64,000 bases of DNA from Clostridiaceae bacterium M8S5 (GCA_029227815.1 CP118523.1:496001-560000), one strand, 5' to 3'. Shown: positions 26,139-35,741, counted from the first letter of the stretch. Notes: generated by a model not told the origin, from the sequence alone. Program-made: numbers and translations.

Positions 26139-26238
26139 CTACCGTATATAATTAATTTGAAATACTCATAAAACTTTAATTGTAAATCATTTATGAATAT
26201 TTAACTAAGTTTTAAATTATGAAAGAGAGGTAGATAGG

Positions 26239-27705
26239 ATGAAAAAATGGAGTAGCATTATATTAATGATGATGATTTTAATAGGAGGAATTTATGTAGC
26301 ATATATACATGAATCTAAAGCAGAAACAGTTATTATTGAAAAAAAAGAAGATAAAAAACAATCAATTACAATTGAAAGTAATCCTATAGATCATTTGGAT
26401 AATGATGAGATAAGATCTAGAAAAAATATAAGATACATAAAAAACCAAAGTACTATGTCTTATGGTAAATTAGATAAAGCAATAGGATGGAGAAAAGACA
26501 GATTAGTTGTTTTTGAATACAAGCTATGTGGTAGATTTGAGAGCACATTAAAATTTGAAGAATATGAGATAAAGGACAATCAACTTAAAATAGTAGATAG
26601 CTATGATTTTGAGATTAAAACAGAAAACGATTACAAAAATCAAGTGTCACATTATAGCGATACTCTAGTATTTTGTGATACAGAAATACTTACAAAATTA
26701 TCGCCAGACGGCGAAAATATACTAATATCAATGGAATACCTGCAGCCAAAAGAAAAGGGCGATAAAGTAAAGGTCTTCAATAAAGGAATAAGCTATATCT
26801 ATAATATAGAAAAAAGAAAACTTACAAGAATATCTGATGATGTAAGGTATGCAAAATGGTCACAAGATGGAAAAAGTGTATTCGGCGAGCAATATATTAT
26901 TGTAAAAGCTGAGAAAGATAGTGATAAATATTGTAAAGATTTTGAGGCAAAGATATATAAACACAATGAATACGTTGTAAAAGACATGAAGATAAACAAT
27001 ATTATTAATAATAAAGAGCTTTTTGATGAGTGCTATGTTTCAAAAGATGTGTATGATAATATACTAAATAACCGTGAAACTATAGAAAATTTAAAAAAAG
27101 AAGCTTTAACAAAAAGAAGAATACTATTTGAAAATTCAAGAAAAGCCAATGAATCAGGTATAGAAAAAGACAAATCAAGCTTTCAGAAGTGGATTCAGGA
27201 TAGAGAAATAATTGGTATATATAAAGGTAAATATATACTTGATTCTGTTAAAGGAGCTAATAGTATAATACAAATAGATAAAAAGAGCAAAGAAAGAGAT
27301 ATAACCATTGATAACGAATTTATAGATCATGCTATAGTTGTTGACAATTTATTAGTTTATGGTGGTAGTTATAAAAACAGAAACGGAGTATCATTAAATA
27401 CTTGTAATCTTGATACAAAAGAAAAGAAACTTTTATATAAGGGTTGTGTTACAGCATTTGCCTATTCAGAGGAGACTAATAAACTTGCATTTTATGATAA
27501 TGATAAAAAAGAGTTATTTATTGGTGATTTTATAAAAGGTGAATTAACAAATATCAAATACTATTATACTGCAAAAAACAATATTTTTAATTTGTATTTT
27601 TCAAAGAATGGGAAGTTATATGCAGAATGTTCGAGTGAATATTATGATTTGATTATTGATTTAAAAACTGGTAAAAAGATATATATAGATGACAATTTCT
27701 CATAA
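26239..27705 (+). CDS. Exported protein with beta-propeller-like repeats, function unknown
   Basis: This 488-residue protein has an N-terminal signal/anchor (MKKWSSIILMMMILIGGIYV). Two stretches look like TolB/WD-type propeller blades: LSPDGENILISMEY with YIYNIEKRKLTRISDD, and YAKWSQDGKSVFGEQY. A later stretch reads TAFAYSEETNKLAFYDNDKK. No enzymatic motif is visible. The gene lies 100 nt after the histidine kinase on the same strand, with GAGAGG before the ATG. It may be the output or the accessory sensor of the kinase/regulator pair. Assignment to a named family is not possible by eye. Confidence 0.72.
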   Translation: MKKWSSIILMMMILIGGIYVAYIHESKAETVIIEKKEDKKQSITIESNPIDHLDNDEIRSRKNIRYIKNQSTMSYGKLDKAIGWRKDRLVVFEYKLCGRFESTLKFEEYEIKDNQLKIVDSYDFEIKTENDYKNQVSHYSDTLVFCDTEILTKLSPDGENILISMEYLQPKEKGDKVKVFNKGISYIYNIEKRKLTRISDDVRYAKWSQDGKSVFGEQYIIVKAEKDSDKYCKDFEAKIYKHNEYVVKDMKINNIINNKELFDECYVSKDVYDNILNNRETIENLKKEALTKRRILFENSRKANESGIEKDKSSFQKWIQDREIIGIYKGKYILDSVKGANSIIQIDKKSKERDITIDNEFIDHAIVVDNLLVYGGSYKNRNGVSLNTCNLDTKEKKLLYKGCVTAFAYSEETNKLAFYDNDKKELFIGDFIKGELTNIKYYYTAKNNIFNLYFSKNGKLYAECSSEYYDLIIDLKTGKKIYIDDNFS

Positions 27706-27817
27706 TTAACCACAATTTCACACAATCTCATTATAATTCTTACATATTGTGTGTTTATAATTACTGTATAGCAAGAAATAAAGCTATACAGTTTTTAAAT
27801 TAATGGGAGGTTTTATA

Positions 27818-28678
27818 GTGAAAAAGATAGTATCATTAGGTTTAAGTGTTTTAATATCAGCAAGTATGTTATTACCTGCAAATGCAAGTGCATGTAATCA
27901 TAAGTATATGACGAATAGTCAAAGGCCGCAATACAAGAATACAAGGGTTTATTGTAAAAACACATATCAAAATAGAAACATAGACAAAAGTTATTTAGTA
28001 AAAAGGATAAATGGGTACATGAGCAAGGTTGAAGAAGCTCGAAAAAATGGCTGGATAAGTAAAGAAGGCTATGAAATGATAAAAAGCTTTTTAGATAAAA
28101 AACTTGCGTATCTAGAGAATATGGATAACTATACACCAAAAAAACAGAATAAACCTATACCAAAAAAAGATGAAAATGTGGAAGATAAGAAAACAGAAAA
28201 CAAGGAAACAGAAGACAAGAAAACAGAAGACAAGAAAACAGAAGATAAAAAGGATAATAAAAAGGAAGATAAAAAAGATAACATAAACCAAGGCTTAACA
28301 GCTAAAGAACAACAGATGGTTAATTTGGTTAATAAAGAAAGAAAAAATAATGGATTAAAACCATTGATTGTAGATATTAAATTGACAAAAGTAGCAAGGG
28401 TGAAATCTCAAGATATGATTGATAAAAACTATTTTGATCATACTTCGCCTACTTATGGTAGTCCGTTTGATATGATGAAAAAATTTGGTATAACCTTCAT
28501 GGCTGCAGGAGAGAATATAGCAGGAAATCAATCAGTTGAAAATGCACATGTTAGATTAATGAATTCACCAGGACATCGTAGAAATATACTAGATCCAAAC
28601 TATACACATATCGGTATAGGAATAAAAGATGGTGGTAAATACGGATCAATGTTCACTCAGATGTTCATTAAAAAATAA
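27818..28678 (+). CDS. Secreted CAP-domain (SCP/PR1, YkwD-like) protein
   Basis: This 286-residue protein starts with a GTG at 27818, preceded by GGGAGG. A cleavable signal peptide (KKIVSLGLSVLISASMLLPA, cleavage near ANASA) is followed by about 80 residues of unknown sequence. Then comes a charged low-complexity linker of repeated KTED/KKTE units (about residues 115-155). The C-terminal CAP domain (about 160-286) has MVNLVNKERKNNGLKPL, YFDHTSPTYG, AGENIAGN, and HVRLMNSPGHRRNILDP. The His and Glu residues of the CAP cleft are present. Such proteins are common on sporulating Firmicutes; their activity is largely unknown. Confidence 0.92.
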   Translation: MKKIVSLGLSVLISASMLLPANASACNHKYMTNSQRPQYKNTRVYCKNTYQNRNIDKSYLVKRINGYMSKVEEARKNGWISKEGYEMIKSFLDKKLAYLENMDNYTPKKQNKPIPKKDENVEDKKTENKETEDKKTEDKKTEDKKDNKKEDKKDNINQGLTAKEQQMVNLVNKERKNNGLKPLIVDIKLTKVARVKSQDMIDKNYFDHTSPTYGSPFDMMKKFGITFMAAGENIAGNQSVENAHVRLMNSPGHRRNILDPNYTHIGIGIKDGGKYGSMFTQMFIKK

Positions 28679-28830
28679 TTACAATACCATTGAGATTGTG
28701 TTACAAAAACATTACAATAAATCGAATATAATTAATCTTATGTTAAAGTATTGTTTCTCCTAATTAAATACGATTAATATCGTATATAATAATTATAAAT
28801 TGTGTTCATTATTTAAACTTATTTATTGTT

Positions 28831-28858
28831 AAGGGTTGTCTTATATAAGACAACCCTT
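28831..28858 (+). terminator. Perfect 28-base palindrome, probable terminator
   Basis: AAGGGTTGTCTTAT joins ATAAGACAACCCTT with no loop bases beyond the turn. There is no long T tract after it. It lies between the CAP gene and the next two-component operon. Confidence 0.55.
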
Positions 28859-28977
28859 AGGGCTGTTTCATAAATAGTTAAAATAACACAATGAGACAGT
28901 CCTTCAGCTGTTGTGAAAGCAACTATTCGTTCAAAAAGTCACTTCCTACTAATAGACAACATAAGGAGGTTATTATA

Positions 28978-29643
28978 ATGTTTAATGTTTACTTAGTAGA
29001 AGACGAGAAAAATCTCAATGATATATTAGCATTGTATTTAAAGAATGAAGGTTATAATGTAAAGAGTTTTGTAAATGGCGAAGATGCACTTGAATGTGTT
29101 AAAGAAGATGCTCATATCTGGATACTAGATATTATGTTGCCAGATGTTGATGGGTATGAAGTATTAAAGGAAATCAAGCACTATAATAAAAATGTACCAG
29201 TGATATTTATATCTGCAAGAGATACAGATTTAGATGTTATCACAGGATTGCAAATGGGAAGTGACGATTATATTTCAAAACCATTTTTACCTATGGAGTT
29301 AGTAATACGAGTAAAAAAATTACTTGATAGAGTCTATAAAAACGGTTCAAAAAATATTATGTTAATTAATAATAGTTATAGAGTTGATTTTGACAAAAGG
29401 GTAATTTTTGAAGACGAAAAGGCGATAGAACTTACTTCAAGAGAGTTTGATTTTTTGAGTATAATGGTAAAAAATAAAAACAATGCTCTTTCAAGAGAAT
29501 ATCTATTAGAAAAGGTATGGGGCTTGGATTATTTTGGAAGTGACAGAGCTGTAGATGATTCAGTTAGAAGAGTAAGAAAGAAATTACCAAAACTTAGAAT
29601 AGAAACTATATATGGTTATGGCTATAGGTGGTGTGAGGAATGA
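28978..29643 (+). CDS. OmpR-family response regulator, first of two close paralogues
   Basis: This 221-residue response regulator has Asp51 in WILDIMLPDVDGY, FISARDTD, and Lys in DDYISKPFLPMELVIRVKKL. The winged helix includes ELTSREFDFLSIM and DDSVRRVRKKLPKLRIETIYGYGYRW. I start at the ATG at 28978 after AAGGAGG; the frame is open 29 codons further upstream without a ribosome binding site. It overlaps its kinase by four bases (ATGA). A very similar regulator without a kinase is at 32863. Sequence style resembles the secretion-stress regulator CssR, but I would not assign that role. Confidence 0.93.
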   Translation: MFNVYLVEDEKNLNDILALYLKNEGYNVKSFVNGEDALECVKEDAHIWILDIMLPDVDGYEVLKEIKHYNKNVPVIFISARDTDLDVITGLQMGSDDYISKPFLPMELVIRVKKLLDRVYKNGSKNIMLINNSYRVDFDKRVIFEDEKAIELTSREFDFLSIMVKNKNNALSREYLLEKVWGLDYFGSDRAVDDSVRRVRKKLPKLRIETIYGYGYRWCEE

Positions 29644-31064
29644 AAAGAGCATCACTAAATATAAAATTAATGACAGCATTTATAGGAGCGATATTATTTT
29701 TCTTAGTAGTTAGTTATGTACTCCTAATAGAATCCTTTAACAAGTATTACTACGAAGATATTTATAAAGTATTAGAAGATAACAGTGATTCAGCAAAAGT
29801 AATTACTGATATACAAGAATTTATTAACAGTAGTAATAAAGATAATAGAAGCATTGAGAGAATTTATTGGATTAAAACCAATGGAGTATTTGAAAGAAAG
29901 ACAAAAGAAAGTTCAAATAATTTAACAGAAGATATTATAAAAAAAATAGAAGATAGCATAATAAAGCAAACACAATTTACAAAGAGATATAGTATAAGTG
30001 TTGAAGGGAGAAAATTATTTTATATAATTAACAAATATGAAACAAATAGTAATATGTTAGAGTCAGAAGAAGTACTAAAAGATCAAAAGGGAAATGACAT
30101 AAATACACAAAATATAAATACAAACAAAAATGGTCTTTACAGAGCTACACTTAGATGGGAACCACTAGATGATTCCTTAAAAAAACAACTGTATAGACAG
30201 CTATACAAATGTCTGTTAATAGCATTTTTAGCAATGCTGATAGTATTTTTCTTCTTATCTGGTTATATAACAAGGCCATTAGTAAAACTAACAAAGTCTG
30301 TAAAGCGTATATCAAATAGAAAATTCGATAAGCCAATAGATATTGACAGAAACGATGAAATAGGATTTTTGGCAAAAACCATAGAAGATATGAGAAGAGA
30401 ATTATTAGCGCATGATGAGAATCAAAAATTTAGGATGCATGCTATATCCCACGAACTAAAAACACCTACCATGATAATTCAAAGTTATATTGATGCATTA
30501 AAAAGAGGAATATTCCCAAAAGGTTCAAAGCAAGCTTCGTTAGATGTTATTGATGAAGAATGTAAAAGGCTACAAAAGCTGGTATCAAATCTTTTATATA
30601 TTCAAAGACTTGATTATATTGACAGTGAGATTAAACATAGAGAAGAAATAAGTTTAAAGAAAGTAATAGAAGAAGTAAGCAAAAATATGCTAATAGAAAT
30701 TATGGATATAGAAGTCAAATTAAAACTAAAAGATGTTAAAATACCTGCAGATTACAATCATATTAAAATAATAGTGGAAAATATACTAAACAATCAAATT
30801 AGATATGCAAAGTCTATAATTAAGATTTCTATAAAAAATATAAATAACAAAATAGTATTAGAATTTTATAATGATGGAGATAAACTTGTAGATAAAGAGA
30901 ATATTTTTGATATATTTAAAAAGGGGACAAAGGGACAAACGGGTCTAGGACTTTATATAGTAAAAAGACTTGTGACTATAAATGGTGGTAATATAAGTGC
31001 ACACAATGAAGCTATAGGAGTTACTTTTAGGATAGAATGGCAAATTGACAAAATCCACGCTTAG
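29640..31064 (+). CDS. Membrane sensor histidine kinase (CssS-like style)
   Basis: This 474-residue kinase has a first membrane segment at about residues 9-29 and an extracytoplasmic domain of some 160 residues. The second membrane segment is LLIAFLAMLIVFFFLSGY and a HAMP domain follows it (ITRPLVKLTKSVKRIS). The H-box is HAISHELKTPTMIIQSYIDAL. In the ATPase part the N-box reads ILNNQIRYAK and the G2 box GQTGLGLYIVKRL. The G1 region (FYNDGDKL) has Asn-Asp-Gly rather than a classical DxGxG. It is translationally coupled to the regulator at 28978. Confidence 0.92.
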   Translation: MKRASLNIKLMTAFIGAILFFLVVSYVLLIESFNKYYYEDIYKVLEDNSDSAKVITDIQEFINSSNKDNRSIERIYWIKTNGVFERKTKESSNNLTEDIIKKIEDSIIKQTQFTKRYSISVEGRKLFYIINKYETNSNMLESEEVLKDQKGNDINTQNINTNKNGLYRATLRWEPLDDSLKKQLYRQLYKCLLIAFLAMLIVFFFLSGYITRPLVKLTKSVKRISNRKFDKPIDIDRNDEIGFLAKTIEDMRRELLAHDENQKFRMHAISHELKTPTMIIQSYIDALKRGIFPKGSKQASLDVIDEECKRLQKLVSNLLYIQRLDYIDSEIKHREEISLKKVIEEVSKNMLIEIMDIEVKLKLKDVKIPADYNHIKIIVENILNNQIRYAKSIIKISIKNINNKIVLEFYNDGDKLVDKENIFDIFKKGTKGQTGLGLYIVKRLVTINGGNISAHNEAIGVTFRIEWQIDKIHA

Positions 31065-31116
31065 TGCTAAAATATACCTTAAATGGATACAAATATTTTT
31101 GTAGGGGGGATAACTT

Positions 31117-31266
31117 TTGGCAAAAAACACTAGAGGTAAAAACGTTAAAAGAGAAGCTGGATGGAGAGGAACATGTCCACAGTGCAAAAGAGATGGTGTA
31201 AAGTTATTATGGACTGGAGATAATGAGCAACAAGTATGTAAGATATGCGGAAACGAGATAAAGTAA
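31117..31266 (+). CDS. 49-residue zinc-ribbon protein
   Basis: This is a small basic protein starting at TTG 31117, seven bases after GGGGGGA. It has two Cys pairs: CPQC at residues 20-23 and CKIC at 41-44, separated by LLWTGDNEQQV, so a single zinc ribbon is expected. The N-terminus is basic (AKNTRGKNVKREAGWRG), which would suit nucleic-acid or ribosome contact. I do not recognise a named family. It follows the histidine kinase by 52 nt and ends before a strong terminator at 31345. Confidence 0.75.
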   Translation: MAKNTRGKNVKREAGWRGTCPQCKRDGVKLLWTGDNEQQVCKICGNEIK

Positions 31267-31344
31267 TCAACAAGTGTATTAAATAACGATTATAGATTAA
31301 ATAATATTTTAATAAACTTTTTAACTTGAAATAACAAAATGTAC

Positions 31345-31385
31345 AAAATTACAGGCAAAAATAAAGGTTGCCTGTAATTTTTTTG
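31345..31385 (+). terminator. Terminator of the two-component/zinc-ribbon unit
   Basis: AAATTACAGGCA (31346-31357) pairs with TGCCTGTAATTT (31369-31380), a 12-bp stem followed by TTTT. Confidence 0.92.
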
Positions 31386-31549
31386 CTCTCATGACAAATA
31401 GATAGTAAAAATGACGACAATTACACATGATTGCACAAAATTACACATGATTGTCCTTTTTTTCACATATTATAAATACAATTATTCCATAATTTACGTA
31501 TATGCTTAAATTATAGTAATAAAAATACAATATCAAATGGAGGGTTTAT

Positions 31550-32656
31550 ATGAGAAAAAAAGTGTTATCAATCGGATTAAGTGTTTTATTATCAATAAGC
31601 TTATTAGCACCTAATATTTCTAAGGCAAGTGAATCAAATCCCAAAACTGATGAAACAAATAACAAAAAGTATGTAGTTACAAGAGCATACGTTCCTTTTA
31701 GTTCCAACAGAATATCTAAAACTATTAAAAAGATAACAGAGACAACAGCTGATTATATGAGAGTATATGAAGAGAAATTTCAAGAATTATACAGAAAGAC
31801 ATATACTAATATGCTAACAGAGCAACAGAAAATTCTTGAATACTATGAAAGTAACTTAAATATAGTAGAAGATGTATTTAAAGTAGTAGATTTTCCTATT
31901 CCAGAGATACCAGAAGTTGATGAAGAAACACCAGAGGTAGACGAAGAAACACCAGAAGTTGATGAAGAAACACCAGAAGTTGACGAAGAAACACCAGAAG
32001 TTGACGAAGAAACACCAGAGGTAGACGAAGAAACACCAGAGGTTGATGAAGAAACACCAGAAGTTGATGAAGAGACACCAGAAGTTGATGAAGAAACACC
32101 AGAGGTAGACGAAGAAACACCAGAGGTAGACGAAGAAACACCAGAAGTTGATGAAGAAACACCAGAAGTTGACGAAGAAACACCAGAAGTTGATGAAGAA
32201 ACACCAGAAGTTGATGAAGAGACACCAGAAGTTGATGAAGAGACACCAGAAGTTGATGAAGAAACACCGGAAGTTGATGAAGAGACACCAGAAGTAGACG
32301 AAGAGACTCCAGAAGTAGACGAAGAGACACCAGAAGTAGACGAAGAGACTCCAGAAGTAGACGAAAAGACTCCAGAAGTTGATGAAGAAACACCAGAGGT
32401 AGACGAAGAAACACCAGAGGTTGATGAAGAAACGCCAGAGGTTGATGAAGAAACGCCAGAGGTAGACGAAGAAACACCAGAAGTTGACGAAGAGACACCA
32501 GAGGTGGACGAAGAGACTCCAGAAATAGATGATACAGATGTTGAAGCTCCAACGGTAGAAGAACCAGAGGTAGAAATACCAGAAGAAATAGAAGAGGAAG
32601 TAGAAGAAAATTTGGTAGATACAATAGATACTACATTAGAAAATATTATAGAATGA
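31550..32656 (+). CDS. Secreted acidic heptapeptide-repeat protein
   Basis: This 368-residue protein has a signal peptide (RKKVLSIGLSVLLSISLLAP, cleavage near SKA). A helical segment of about 95 residues follows, then 29 consecutive seven-residue units of consensus PEVDEET (about residues 121-323). One unit has Lys instead of the second Glu. The tail is again very acidic (VEEPEVEIPEEIEEEVEENL). There is no LPXTG motif, stalk domain or membrane tail, so retention on the surface is uncertain. The repeat is extremely acidic (three acidic residues in seven), with regular prolines, suggesting an extended, cation-binding rod. GGAGGG precedes the ATG. It lies between two paralogous response regulators. 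Confidence 0.88.
   Translation: MRKKVLSIGLSVLLSISLLAPNISKASESNPKTDETNNKKYVVTRAYVPFSSNRISKTIKKITETTADYMRVYEEKFQELYRKTYTNMLTEQQKILEYYESNLNIVEDVFKVVDFPIPEIPEVDEETPEVDEETPEVDEETPEVDEETPEVDEETPEVDEETPEVDEETPEVDEETPEVDEETPEVDEETPEVDEETPEVDEETPEVDEETPEVDEETPEVDEETPEVDEETPEVDEETPEVDEETPEVDEETPEVDEETPEVDEETPEVDEKTPEVDEETPEVDEETPEVDEETPEVDEETPEVDEETPEVDEETPEVDEETPEIDDTDVEAPTVEEPEVEIPEEIEEEVEENLVDTIDTTLENIIE
31910..32518 (+). repeat. Coding tandem repeat, 29 units of 21 bases
   Basis: Exact 21-base periodicity from CCAGAAGTTGATGAAGAAAC onward. Units differ only at synonymous positions (GTTGAT, GTTGAC, GTAGAC, GTGGAC; GAAACA, GAGACA, GAGACT, GAAACG). Variant types occur in runs, indicating block duplications and probable length polymorphism. 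Confidence 0.95.
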
Positions 32657-32862
32657 ACAAGTAAATACAAAATATGATAATATTTTAAGCAAATTTTAAA
32701 GTTAATTAAGAATAGTAAGCCTGTCTAGCTAATAAATTTATTCTTAATAAATATACTATTAATCTTATAAAGCAAAAGTTTTAAAGAAGGTATACAGAGC
32801 GGTATATCTTCTTTAACTGCATAAAAATAAATTATAAAATTTTAAGCAAAAGGGGGATAAAT

Positions 32863-33528
32863 GTGAGTAATATTTATTTAGTAGAAGATGAAGAAAATTT
32901 GAATGCTATATTAGCTTTGTACCTAAAAAAAGCAGGTTACAACGTTAAAAACTTTACAAGAGGAATAGATGCAGCAAAACATATAAAAGATGATCCACAT
33001 TTATGGGTATTAGATATTACTTTACCATGTATCAATGGGTATGAATTATTAAAGAAGATAAAAGAATACAATCCCAATACACCCGTTATATTTATTTCAG
33101 CAAGAGATACAGATATGGATATTATAACAGGGTTACAACTTGGATGTGATGACTATATATCTAAGCCGTTTTTGCCTATGGAATTAGTAATTAGAATAAA
33201 AAAACTTCTAGAAAGAATTTATAAACAAGAAAGAAAAAATAGTATGGTTATTAATACTTGTTACAGATTAGATTTTGATAGGAGAATGATATTTGAAGGG
33301 AATCAGCAAATAGAGCTTACTTCAAAAGAATTTGATATTTTGAAAGTAATGGTAAAAAATAAAAACATCGCTCTTTCAAGAGAGTATATATTAGAAATGG
33401 TATGGGGGTGTGGTTTTTTTGGTAGAGATAGAGTGGTAGACGATTCTGTAAGAAGAGTTAGAAAGAAGTTACCCCATTTAAGGATAGAAACAATATATGG
33501 ATATGGATATAGGTGGCGTAAAGGTTAA
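32863..33528 (+). CDS. OmpR-family response regulator, orphan paralogue
   Basis: This 221-residue regulator is colinear with the one at 28978, with about two thirds of residues identical by eye. Asp51 is kept (LWVLDITLPC; the usual Asp after LP is Cys). FISARDTDMDIITGLQLG, DDYISKPFLPMELVIRIKKL and the C-terminal DDSVRRVRKKLPHLRIETIY are nearly the same. The start is GTG at 32863 after GGGGG; the ATG two bases upstream hits an immediate stop. No kinase follows, so it may be phosphorylated by the kinase at 29640 or act constitutively. It is next to the heptapeptide-repeat gene. Confidence 0.92.
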   Translation: MSNIYLVEDEENLNAILALYLKKAGYNVKNFTRGIDAAKHIKDDPHLWVLDITLPCINGYELLKKIKEYNPNTPVIFISARDTDMDIITGLQLGCDDYISKPFLPMELVIRIKKLLERIYKQERKNSMVINTCYRLDFDRRMIFEGNQQIELTSKEFDILKVMVKNKNIALSREYILEMVWGCGFFGRDRVVDDSVRRVRKKLPHLRIETIYGYGYRWRKG

Positions 33529-33641
33529 ATATTTTAGGAGAAATAATATACTTTAGTAGTTAACAATTTTATACTAATCCATTGTTCAATAGGATTATAT
33601 AAATCAAAAAAGGTTGAATCATAAAAATATCGCCTAAGTTA

Positions 33642-33670
33642 TTGACATACAGATAAAAACCTGTTATGAT
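33642..33670 (+). promoter_or_regulatory. Sigma-A-type promoter of the symporter gene
   Basis: TTGACA (33642), a 17-base spacer and TATGAT (33665), some 55 bases before the start of the symporter. Confidence 0.85.
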
Positions 33671-33724
33671 TAATCAAACAAAACACATATGTATTTCGTA
33701 CGAATACATTAAAGGAGAAATTAT

Positions 33725-34894
33725 ATGAGAAAACAACCAATAATAGTAAAATTATTAATAGGAATAATAGCAGGAATACTTATAGGAATGTTATGCAAAT
33801 CAATTGATGACTATAGAATAGGTCGATTGTTTGTAACATTCACAGATTTATTTGCTAACTTTTTAAGCTTCATAATTCCATGTATAATATTAGCATTTGT
33901 TGTACCAGGGATTGCAGATTTAGGTAAAAAATCTGGCAGAATGTTATTAATTACAGCAGGGATAGCGTATTTATCAACAATATGTGCTGGACTATTAGCT
34001 TACTTTGCAGGTATTTCGATATTACCAAGAATTATAAAAGCAGCTAATATTGTAGAAGGTGCTGATATACAGCTAAAACCTTTTTTCTCAATAGAAATAC
34101 CTCCCGTTATGGGAATAATGACAGCACTTATTATGTCATTTATGATAGGTCTAGGATTAGCCCATATTAAAGGAAAAACACTAGCTGGAGTATTTGATGA
34201 TTTTCAGCATATCATTGAACTAGTAGTAAAGAAAGCTTTGATACCTTTTGTACCAGTATATATAATTGGTATATTTGTAAAATTAACAGTTTCAGGGAAA
34301 ATATTTAACACACTAAAATCATTCTCTTCAGTATTTGTGATATTAATCGCGCTACAGATATGTTATTTGTTGATTCAGTATACAGTTGTATGGTTCATCA
34401 GTAGAAAGAATCCTTTCATATCGCTAAAAAATATGTTACCAGCATATATGATGGCACTGGGAACACAATCATCAGCAGCAACTATACCTATGACGTTACA
34501 GAGTGTAAGAAATAATGATGTTTCAGAAGATGTATCAAGCTTTGTAGTACCACTATGTGCAACAATACATCTTGCTGGAGACACAATAGCGTTGGTATTG
34601 ACATCAATGGGAGTAATGCTACTAAATGGGGTAGATCCAACACTAGCGGAGTTATTACCTTTCATATTTATGTTAGGAATCACGATGATAGCAGCACCAG
34701 GTATACCTGGTGGTGGTGTATATGCAGCACTTGGATTACTTCAAGACATGTTGTTATTTACAAAAGCACAACAAGGTATAATGATAGCGCTTCATGCAGC
34801 ACAGGATAGTTTTGGTACAGCTACAAATATTACAGGAGATGGAGCAATAGCTATTTTAGTTGATACTATAGCTAAAAAAAGAGCAAAAAAATAA
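33725..34894 (+). CDS. Dicarboxylate/amino acid:cation symporter (DAACS family)
   Basis: This 389-residue membrane carrier has about eight hydrophobic helices plus the two re-entrant hairpins. The serine-rich hairpin 1 is TQSSAATIPMTL, and hairpin 2 is APGIPGGGVYAALGLL. The substrate-binding helix reads QDSFGTATNITGDGAIAIL. Members take up glutamate, aspartate, serine or C4-dicarboxylates with Na+ or H+. From memory, the binding-helix Arg of glutamate or aspartate carriers follows TxxNVTGD; here GAIAILVD follows without Arg, so an anionic amino acid is less certain as substrate. It is monocistronic from the promoter at 33642, with AAAGGAG before the ATG. Confidence 0.9.
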   Translation: MRKQPIIVKLLIGIIAGILIGMLCKSIDDYRIGRLFVTFTDLFANFLSFIIPCIILAFVVPGIADLGKKSGRMLLITAGIAYLSTICAGLLAYFAGISILPRIIKAANIVEGADIQLKPFFSIEIPPVMGIMTALIMSFMIGLGLAHIKGKTLAGVFDDFQHIIELVVKKALIPFVPVYIIGIFVKLTVSGKIFNTLKSFSSVFVILIALQICYLLIQYTVVWFISRKNPFISLKNMLPAYMMALGTQSSAATIPMTLQSVRNNDVSEDVSSFVVPLCATIHLAGDTIALVLTSMGVMLLNGVDPTLAELLPFIFMLGITMIAAPGIPGGGVYAALGLLQDMLLFTKAQQGIMIALHAAQDSFGTATNITGDGAIAILVDTIAKKRAKK

Positions 34895-34971
34895 TAGCAA
34901 CAGTAAATTTACATGCCTTCAAAACAATGATAAAATATTAGATATAATAAATATCATTGTGGGGGTGAATA

Positions 34972-35730
34972 GTGAATATAAAAAAAGCTATAAGAATAAT
35001 ATTGATGATATTGAGCGTATTGATTTTACTTAATGGTGTATTTATATGTTTTGTTTCGAACTTTAACTTAGGAAATATTACGACGCTTTTATTGGGAATA
35101 GTGTTGTTTGCATATACAACCTTTTATAAAAAAGTCAATGAGTTAAGCAAGAATGGTGTATTAAAATGGCTTAGGTATATATGCATAATGGGAATTGTAT
35201 TTATGATAGGTGTCACTACATTTATCGTAGTATATGGCAAGACAGATACAGCTGAGTTTAATGAAGATGCAGTAGTAGTTTTAGGTTGTGGAATACAAGG
35301 AGAGAAGATTTCAGGACCACTATATTTTAGGTTAATAAAAACGGTTGAATACTATAGCAAAAATAAAAGAGCTATCATAATAGTTAGTGGTGGACAAGGA
35401 CCAGAGGAAGATATCACAGAAGCCGAAGCAATGAAAAAATATCTTGTCTCAAAAGGAATACCAAAAGAAAAGATATACAAAGAAGAGAAAGCAACTAGCA
35501 CATATACAAATTTTAAGTATTCAAAAGCAATATTGGATGATATATTTGATAAAAACTACACCATAGCATATATAACAAATAACTATCATTCATATAGAGC
35601 AGGAAGCATAGCTAAAGAACTAGGCTTAAATGCTAGAAGGTATAATGCTAGTGTAGCATATGTTTCAATAATACCGACACATACAAGAGAATTTTTAGCA
35701 GTGTTAAAGCACTGGGTTATAGGCCGTTAA
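34972..35730 (+). CDS. Membrane protein with DUF218 (YdcF/SanA/ElyC-like) domain
   Basis: This 252-residue protein starts at GTG 34972 after GGGGGTG. Two or three hydrophobic segments occupy residues 1-95. The DUF218 domain follows: VVVLGCGIQGEKISGPL, then IIIVSGGQGPEEDITEAEAM, GIPKEKIYKEEKATSTYTNF, and AYITNNYHSYRAG. Proteins of this group (SanA, ElyC, YdcF) act at the envelope; ElyC affects lipid-carrier-dependent peptidoglycan assembly. The specific role here is unknown. It is preceded by a TATAAT-containing region and followed by a repeat element at 35742. Confidence 0.88.
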   Translation: MNIKKAIRIILMILSVLILLNGVFICFVSNFNLGNITTLLLGIVLFAYTTFYKKVNELSKNGVLKWLRYICIMGIVFMIGVTTFIVVYGKTDTAEFNEDAVVVLGCGIQGEKISGPLYFRLIKTVEYYSKNKRAIIIVSGGQGPEEDITEAEAMKKYLVSKGIPKEKIYKEEKATSTYTNFKYSKAILDDIFDKNYTIAYITNNYHSYRAGSIAKELGLNARRYNASVAYVSIIPTHTREFLAVLKHWVIGR

Positions 35731-35741
35731 TGTAACTAACA

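Noticed and set aside
31910..32518. CRISPR array
   Set aside because: The repeat has no spacers; it is a continuous 21-base coding tandem repeat in frame with a secreted protein.
31843..32670. Long minus-strand ORFs (Ser/Thr/Gly- and Leu-rich) opposite the heptapeptide gene
   Set aside because: They are by-products of the 21-base repeat, which stays open in other frames; the plus-strand gene has a signal peptide and a ribosome binding site.
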